From NCBI GenBank assembly GCA_030446805.1, contig JAUJMO010000002.1, forward strand, positions 1 to 64,000: DNA of 64,000 nt. The letters run 5' to 3'. Below the pieces are notes generated by a model. The model was not told the origin of the DNA. It did not search any database and saw nothing but the letters and a program-made list of their open reading frames with translations. Shown here piece by piece: positions 60,386-64,000 of this stretch. Position numbers and translations under genes: made by a program. Positions within the stretch are counted from its first letter, which is position 1. Each line of letters begins with the position of its first letter. Source of the stretch: Caulobacteraceae bacterium (GTDB taxonomy: Bacteria > Pseudomonadota > Alphaproteobacteria > Caulobacterales > Caulobacteraceae).

Positions 60386-60432
60386 GCTTCGCTCCGCTCG
60401 CTCGCCACCTCCCCATCGGGAATGGGGAGGAG
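60372..60432 (-). repeat. Palindromic intergenic-type repeat, right copy (inverted)
   Basis: The reverse complement aligns with 59934-59993: the first 13 bases, the block GATGGGGAGGTGGCG and the terminal TGACGGAGGGGCC are identical, with differences only in the centre. The two copies bracket the DUF559 coding region. Confidence 0.75.
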
Positions 60433-60450
60433 AATGATGCCACCATCTCG

Positions 60451-60560
60451 CGACCTGTCCAAAGCTTAACTGGCTCGGCCTGAGGTCCACGCCTAGGCTC
60501 CGCTCCGACCTGTCCAAAGCTTAACTGGCTCGGCCTGAGGTCCACGCCTAGGCTCCGCTC
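60451..60560 (+). repeat. Perfect 55-bp tandem duplication
   Basis: Units 60451-60505 and 60506-60560 are identical base for base, beginning CGACCTGTCCAAAGCTTAAC and ending CTAGGCTCCGCTC. The array lies between the right palindromic repeat and the ABC transporter start at 60581 and does not code on either strand, so far as I can see. Confidence 0.95.
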
Positions 60561-60580
60561 CCAGGCTGGGGAACGCCCTG

Positions 60581-61522
60581 ATGATCGAAGTCACCGACCT
60601 GATCTACGACTACCCCGCCGCTCGTGCGGTGCACGGGATCAGCTTCTCCGTCCGGCCGGGCGCCGTCCTGGCCATGGTCGGCCCCAACGGCGCGGGCAAG
60701 ACGACCCTGCTCCGCTGCATGGCCGCCTTGGACACGCCCACCTCCGGCCGCATCCGCATCGCCGGCCTGGACACCCAGGAGGACCCCCGCGGCGTTCACG
60801 CCCTGCTGGGCTACCTGCCCGACTTCTTCGGGCTCTATGACGAGCTCTCCGTGCGGCGATCGCTGATCTACGCCGCTCGCTCCCGCGGCGTCCCCGCCGC
60901 CCGCGCCGGAGCGGCGGCCGAGGCGGCCGCCCGCCGGGTGGATCTGCACGATCGACTGGAGACCCGCGCGGGCGAACTGTCCCGCGGCCTGCGCCAGCGG
61001 TTGGCCATCGCCTGCACCCTCGTGCACGGCCCCAGAGTCCTGTTGCTGGACGAACCCGCCTCGGGCCTCGACCCCGAAGCCCGCCGGGCCCTCTCCGACC
61101 TGGTCACCAGCCTCAGCGGGGAGGGGATCACCCTGGTCGTCTCCTCCCACATCCTGGCCGAGCTGGAGGACTACTCCACAGACATGCTGATGATCCGCGA
61201 CGGCCGGATCTCGGGAGGCGGCGTGGTCTCCGCCGGTCTCGCAGCCGAGACCGCCCACGCCCACTTCGTGATCGCCCATCCCCGCCCAGACCTCCGGGAG
61301 ACGGTGGCGCGCCTGGGGGTCACGGTTGAACAGGCCACGGACCTCACGGCGACCGTGGCCATCCCCGGCGGCCCCGACCAGGAAGCGGCCGTCCTGGCCC
61401 AATTGATCGGGGCCGGCCTGCCGGTGCGCAGCTTCGCCCCGGCCCGCCGCACGCTGGAACAGACCTACCTCGAAGAAGCCGGCCGCAGCCCCGCCACCCC
61501 GTCCAAGGGAGCCGCCGCATGA
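60581..61522 (+). CDS. ABC transporter ATP-binding protein
   Basis: The 313-aa protein has Walker A MVGPNGAGKTTLLRCM (about residues 33-48), a Q-loop near LGYLPDFFGLYDE, the signature LSRGLRQRLAIA, Walker B VLLLDEPASGLDPEA and the H-loop SSHILAEL. The profile matches the CcmA/NatA-type ABC-2 exporters. The C-terminal 90 residues are an accessory domain typical of that group. It overlaps the permease gene by ATGA. Cargo unknown. A 55-bp duplication lies just upstream and may carry its promoter. Confidence 0.93.
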   Translation: MIEVTDLIYDYPAARAVHGISFSVRPGAVLAMVGPNGAGKTTLLRCMAALDTPTSGRIRIAGLDTQEDPRGVHALLGYLPDFFGLYDELSVRRSLIYAARSRGVPAARAGAAAEAAARRVDLHDRLETRAGELSRGLRQRLAIACTLVHGPRVLLLDEPASGLDPEARRALSDLVTSLSGEGITLVVSSHILAELEDYSTDMLMIRDGRISGGGVVSAGLAAETAHAHFVIAHPRPDLRETVARLGVTVEQATDLTATVAIPGGPDQEAAVLAQLIGAGLPVRSFAPARRTLEQTYLEEAGRSPATPSKGAAA

Positions 61523-62931
61523 ACCCGGAACTGCAACGCAACCTTTGGCTCGAAGCCTCGCCCCGCCGCGCCGCCTGGGCCGCAGTCGCTGTAGCCGGCG
61601 TCTACGCCGCAGTCTACCTGGCGGCCGACGGCTCGGAGCCTGGCGAGCTCGGGCGCGCCTTGGGCGCCGTAGGCGCTTTCATCTTCTTCGCGAGCGCTCT
61701 GGTCTGGGGCGTGCGCCTGGCCGGTCAGTCGGTCGCCTCCGAAATCGGCGAACGCACCTGGGACTTTCAACGCCTGTCCGCGCTGGACCCCTGGAGCATG
61801 ACCTGGGGCAAGCTGTTCGGGGCCACTGCGCTCGCCTGGGCCGTGGGCTTGGCCGGCTTAGTCGTCTCCGTTCTGGCCTACGCCTTCCTGGCGGGTCCCG
61901 GACCGGCGCTTCTGTTCGCCGTGGCGGCTGTGGCCTTGGCCGTGCTGCTGCAGGCCTCCGGCTTTGCGGCGGCCCTGATCGGGGTGCGCAAGGCCCGCGC
62001 CGAGGGCCGGCTCAACACCCTCCGCTCCGCCGCCGGCGGGGTGTTCTCCATTCTCTTCGTGCTCTTCGCCATCGCCGTGGCGAGCGCGATGAGCCGCTTC
62101 TTCTTCGTGGGCGGCGTCACCGACTTCACGCCCTTGCAGGACGCCCAGCCCGTCCGGTTCTGGCGCGCGTCCGTCGACCCCAACCTGTTCACCACCCTGT
62201 CCCTGGTCGCCTTTGCAGGTTGGGCGCTGGTGGCCGCCTGGCGATTGATGCGGCTGGAGCTGCAGAAGCAGAACGGCCCCCTGTACTGGACCGCCTTTCT
62301 CCTGTTCGCCGCCTTCTGGACCGCGGGTCAGGCGAACCCGGATTTCGATGTGGCGCGCGTGAACGGCGCGGAGCTGGATCCCACGGCCCTGGCCCGCTGG
62401 GGCGCGGCCGCAGCGGTTTTCCTGGCCGGAGTCTACGCCGCCGCCTTTGCGGAACCGGCCGACCGCGTCCGCCTGCGGCGCTTCGCCAACCCGGCGTCAG
62501 GCTGGACCGTTCAGGTTCCGGCCGTCGCGCCCGCCCTGGCCTTGACCGTGGTGGCGTTCCTGGGCGTGATCGTGAGCGTACTGGGCCTCCCGGCGGCGGC
62601 CGTGGACGACGAGGACTTCGGCCGCCTGCAGATTGTTCTCTTCGCGGCGGCCGCTCTCGCCTTCGTGCTGCGGGACTTGGCCGTCATCGCCTTTTTCCGC
62701 TTTGGTCCCCGCCCAAAGCGCGGCGACTTCGGCGCGGTGCTGGCCCTGGTCCTGCTCTACGGCCTGGGCGCGCTGATCACCTCCAACCTGGGCGATGCCG
62801 TGGCCCTGGCGCTGCCCAGTCCCGAAGCCCCGCTGATCAGCCTCGTCTCCGCCCTGGTCCAGGCCGCCCTGATCGGCGCCCTGGCCCTTCGCCGCCTCCG
62901 CGGCCCGGAGGGGTCGGTCACGGCGGCGTGA
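61519..62931 (+). CDS. ABC transporter permease
   Basis: The 470-aa protein has about ten to twelve hydrophobic segments, including AAWAAVAVAGVYAAVYLAA, FIFFASALVWGVRLAGQS, the conserved-looking SEIGERTWDFQRLSALDPWS and TWGKLFGATALAWAVGL, and further helices to the C-terminus. The GERTWDxQRLS-Wxx-GK segment is typical of ABC-2 type permeases in Caulobacterales. It forms the membrane half of the exporter with the preceding ATPase. The substrate cannot be deduced; both genes lack a periplasmic partner. Confidence 0.88.
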   Translation: MNPELQRNLWLEASPRRAAWAAVAVAGVYAAVYLAADGSEPGELGRALGAVGAFIFFASALVWGVRLAGQSVASEIGERTWDFQRLSALDPWSMTWGKLFGATALAWAVGLAGLVVSVLAYAFLAGPGPALLFAVAAVALAVLLQASGFAAALIGVRKARAEGRLNTLRSAAGGVFSILFVLFAIAVASAMSRFFFVGGVTDFTPLQDAQPVRFWRASVDPNLFTTLSLVAFAGWALVAAWRLMRLELQKQNGPLYWTAFLLFAAFWTAGQANPDFDVARVNGAELDPTALARWGAAAAVFLAGVYAAAFAEPADRVRLRRFANPASGWTVQVPAVAPALALTVVAFLGVIVSVLGLPAAAVDDEDFGRLQIVLFAAAALAFVLRDLAVIAFFRFGPRPKRGDFGAVLALVLLYGLGALITSNLGDAVALALPSPEAPLISLVSALVQAALIGALALRRLRGPEGSVTAA

Positions 62932-62976
62932 TGGCGGGGGGGATGGTTCGTGGGCTTCCCGAAAACCCGGCCCTCC

Positions 62977-64000
62977 CTAAGCCCGCCCGTGCGTCTCCAT
63001 CCGCTGCAGCAGGCCTTCCAGCGTCTCGAGGGTGTCGGCCTCAGCGGCCGGCTTGTCCCACCGCAGCCGGCTGATCCGCGGAAAGCGCATGGCCACGCCG
63101 GACTTGTGCCGCGTGGAGCGTTGCAGCCCCTCGAACGCCACCTCCAGCACCAGGCCGAAGTCGCGGCCCGCACGCACGGCCCGCACCGGCCCGAACCGCT
63201 CCACCGTGTGGTCGCGCACGAACTTGTCGATCAGCAGCAGCTCAGCGTCCGTGTAGCCGCCATAGGCCTTGCCCACGGGAGTCAGCCTGCCTTCCGCGTC
63301 CCAGACCCCGAAGGTGTAGTCCGAATAGAAGCTCGACCGCTTCCCGTGTCCCCGCTGGGCGTACATCAGCACCGCATCGACGAGATGCGGATCGCGCTTC
63401 CACTTGAACCACGGCCCTTTCGGCCGGCCCGAGACATAGGCGCTGTCCCAACGCTTCAGCATCACGCCCTCGACCGCGCCGGCCTGCGCGCCCAGCGCCG
63501 CCGGGTCGGCCCGCAGCGCGGCGAGGTCCTCCCAGCGTTGGAAGGGCACCAAGGGCGACAGGTCGATGTGACTCGAGTTGCTCCGCGCCACAAAGGCCTC
63601 CAGCCGGGCGCGGCGCTCGCGGAAGGGCAGGGGGCGCGTGTCCGCCCCCCCGTCCGCCAAGATGTCATAGGCCCGGATCGCCGCCGGGTAGGCCGCCAGC
63701 GCCTTGGGCTCCACGCTCTTGCGGTTGAGCCGCTGCTGCAGGTCGGCGAAGGGGGCCACCTCCCCGTTCCGGATGACGAGCAGCTCCCCGTCCACGGCTC
63801 CCTCGAAGTCGAGCGCCTCCAGCACGTCAGGGAAGCTCCGGCTGATGTCCTCCCCGGTTCGGGAATAGAGCCGCCGCACCCCGCCCTCATGCACGGCCTG
63901 CACGCGGATGCCGTCCCACTTCCATTCGGCCGCATAGTGGCTCGGGTCGAGCTTGGCGAAGTCCGCCTCTTCGTCCAGCGCCACGGACAGCATCACCGGC
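62977..64000 (-). CDS. ATP-dependent DNA ligase, repair type (5' end beyond the window)
   Basis: Only the C-terminal 340 residues or so lie in the window; the frame continues past 64000. The adenylation motif EWKWDGIR (motif I KxDG, active-site Lys codon at 63919-63921) is present, with YSRTGEDISRSFPDV, motif III-like FEGAVDGELLVI, motif IV EGVMLKRWDSAY and motif V WFKWKRDP. The OB-fold follows and the protein ends at a stop near 62977. The missing N-terminus should hold the DNA-binding domain of the ligases found with pdeM and the Lhr-like helicase. It probably seals nicks in that repair pathway. The usual exonuclease partner is not in the window and may lie upstream. Confidence 0.93.
   Translation of the reverse strand, partial: PVMLSVALDEEADFAKLDPSHYAAEWKWDGIRVQAVHEGGVRRLYSRTGEDISRSFPDVLEALDFEGAVDGELLVIRNGEVAPFADLQQRLNRKSVEPKALAAYPAAIRAYDILADGGADTRPLPFRERRARLEAFVARSNSSHIDLSPLVPFQRWEDLAALRADPAALGAQAGAVEGVMLKRWDSAYVSGRPKGPWFKWKRDPHLVDAVLMYAQRGHGKRSSFYSDYTFGVWDAEGRLTPVGKAYGGYTDAELLLIDKFVRDHTVERFGPVRAVRAGRDFGLVLEVAFEGLQRSTRHKSGVAMRFPRISRLRWDKPAAEADTLETLEGLLQRMETHGRA

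Noticed and set aside
60451-60560. CtrA half-sites (TTAAC) in the duplicated 55-bp unit
   Set aside because: Only one TTAAC per unit with 55-bp spacing; the N6-spaced second half is missing.

Overview
The window is a G+C-rich chromosomal segment from an alphaproteobacterium, most probably a member of Caulobacterales (Caulobacter / Phenylobacterium / Brevundimonas group). The main support is a very long PodJ-type polarity factor whose upstream region carries a perfect CtrA box, a DnaA-box-like 9-mer and two CcrM (GANTC) sites. Gene neighbourhoods such as argD-argF-hslO-apaG, rpmH-rnpA-yidC-engB and the alphaproteobacterial TIGR02186 family fit the same group. GTG and TTG starts and 4-base ATGA/GTGA overlaps are frequent, which indicates tightly packed operons.

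Layout. 1-4.6 kb is an eroded accessory region: the C-terminal stub of an XRE-type regulator, one large protein of unknown function, tRNA-Thr(CGT) and an rve/DDE insertion sequence. 4.6-12.1 kb holds a divergent P1 peptidase and gamma-glutamyltransferase pair, a DMT transporter and a TVP38 / FAD-disulfide oxidoreductase / histidine kinase run. 12.1-18.3 kb is the core rpmH-rnpA-yidC-engB block, followed by an EamA transporter, a 57-residue zinc-ribbon protein, a thioesterase, a HAD nucleotidase and dapD. 18.4-28.9 kb has two alpha/beta hydrolases (one frameshifted), nrdB behind a NrdR-like box pair, an amidohydrolase, argD-argF-hslO, apaG, a long-form dCTP deaminase, a TraB/GumN lipoprotein and tRNA-Gly(CCC). 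A lone GT8 glycosyltransferase sits directly after that tRNA. 30-37 kb covers a cupin, an SDR, the trehalose operon (otsB-GH15-otsA), a FAD/Rieske oxidoreductase with an abnormal Rieske site and a PPOX-type flavoprotein. 37.8-39.2 kb contains an SDR and a relic acyl-CoA dehydrogenase.

39.5-44.8 kb is podJ. It is followed by a TauE/SafE exporter with its TIGR02186 and DUF3429 companions, an AsnC stub with a small exported protein, and a TonB-dependent receptor. 51-57.5 kb carries the PdeM nuclease and ligase-associated helicase, divergent from an XPD/DinG-type Fe-S helicase; the matching ATP-dependent DNA ligase lies 8.5 kb away at the right edge and is cut by the window. Between them are a SixA-like phosphatase, pyrD, mscS coupled to a DUF559 nuclease gene bracketed by inverted palindromic repeats, a perfect 55-bp tandem duplication and a two-gene ABC transporter.

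No CRISPR array, rRNA operon, prophage or recognisable defence island is present. The items most worth a second look are the Rieske domain lacking a histidine ligand, the DUF559 gene between inverted palindromes, the ArgF with HNLP in place of HCLP, the compact cell-cycle control region before podJ, and the relic genes hidden in apparently empty intergenic DNA.
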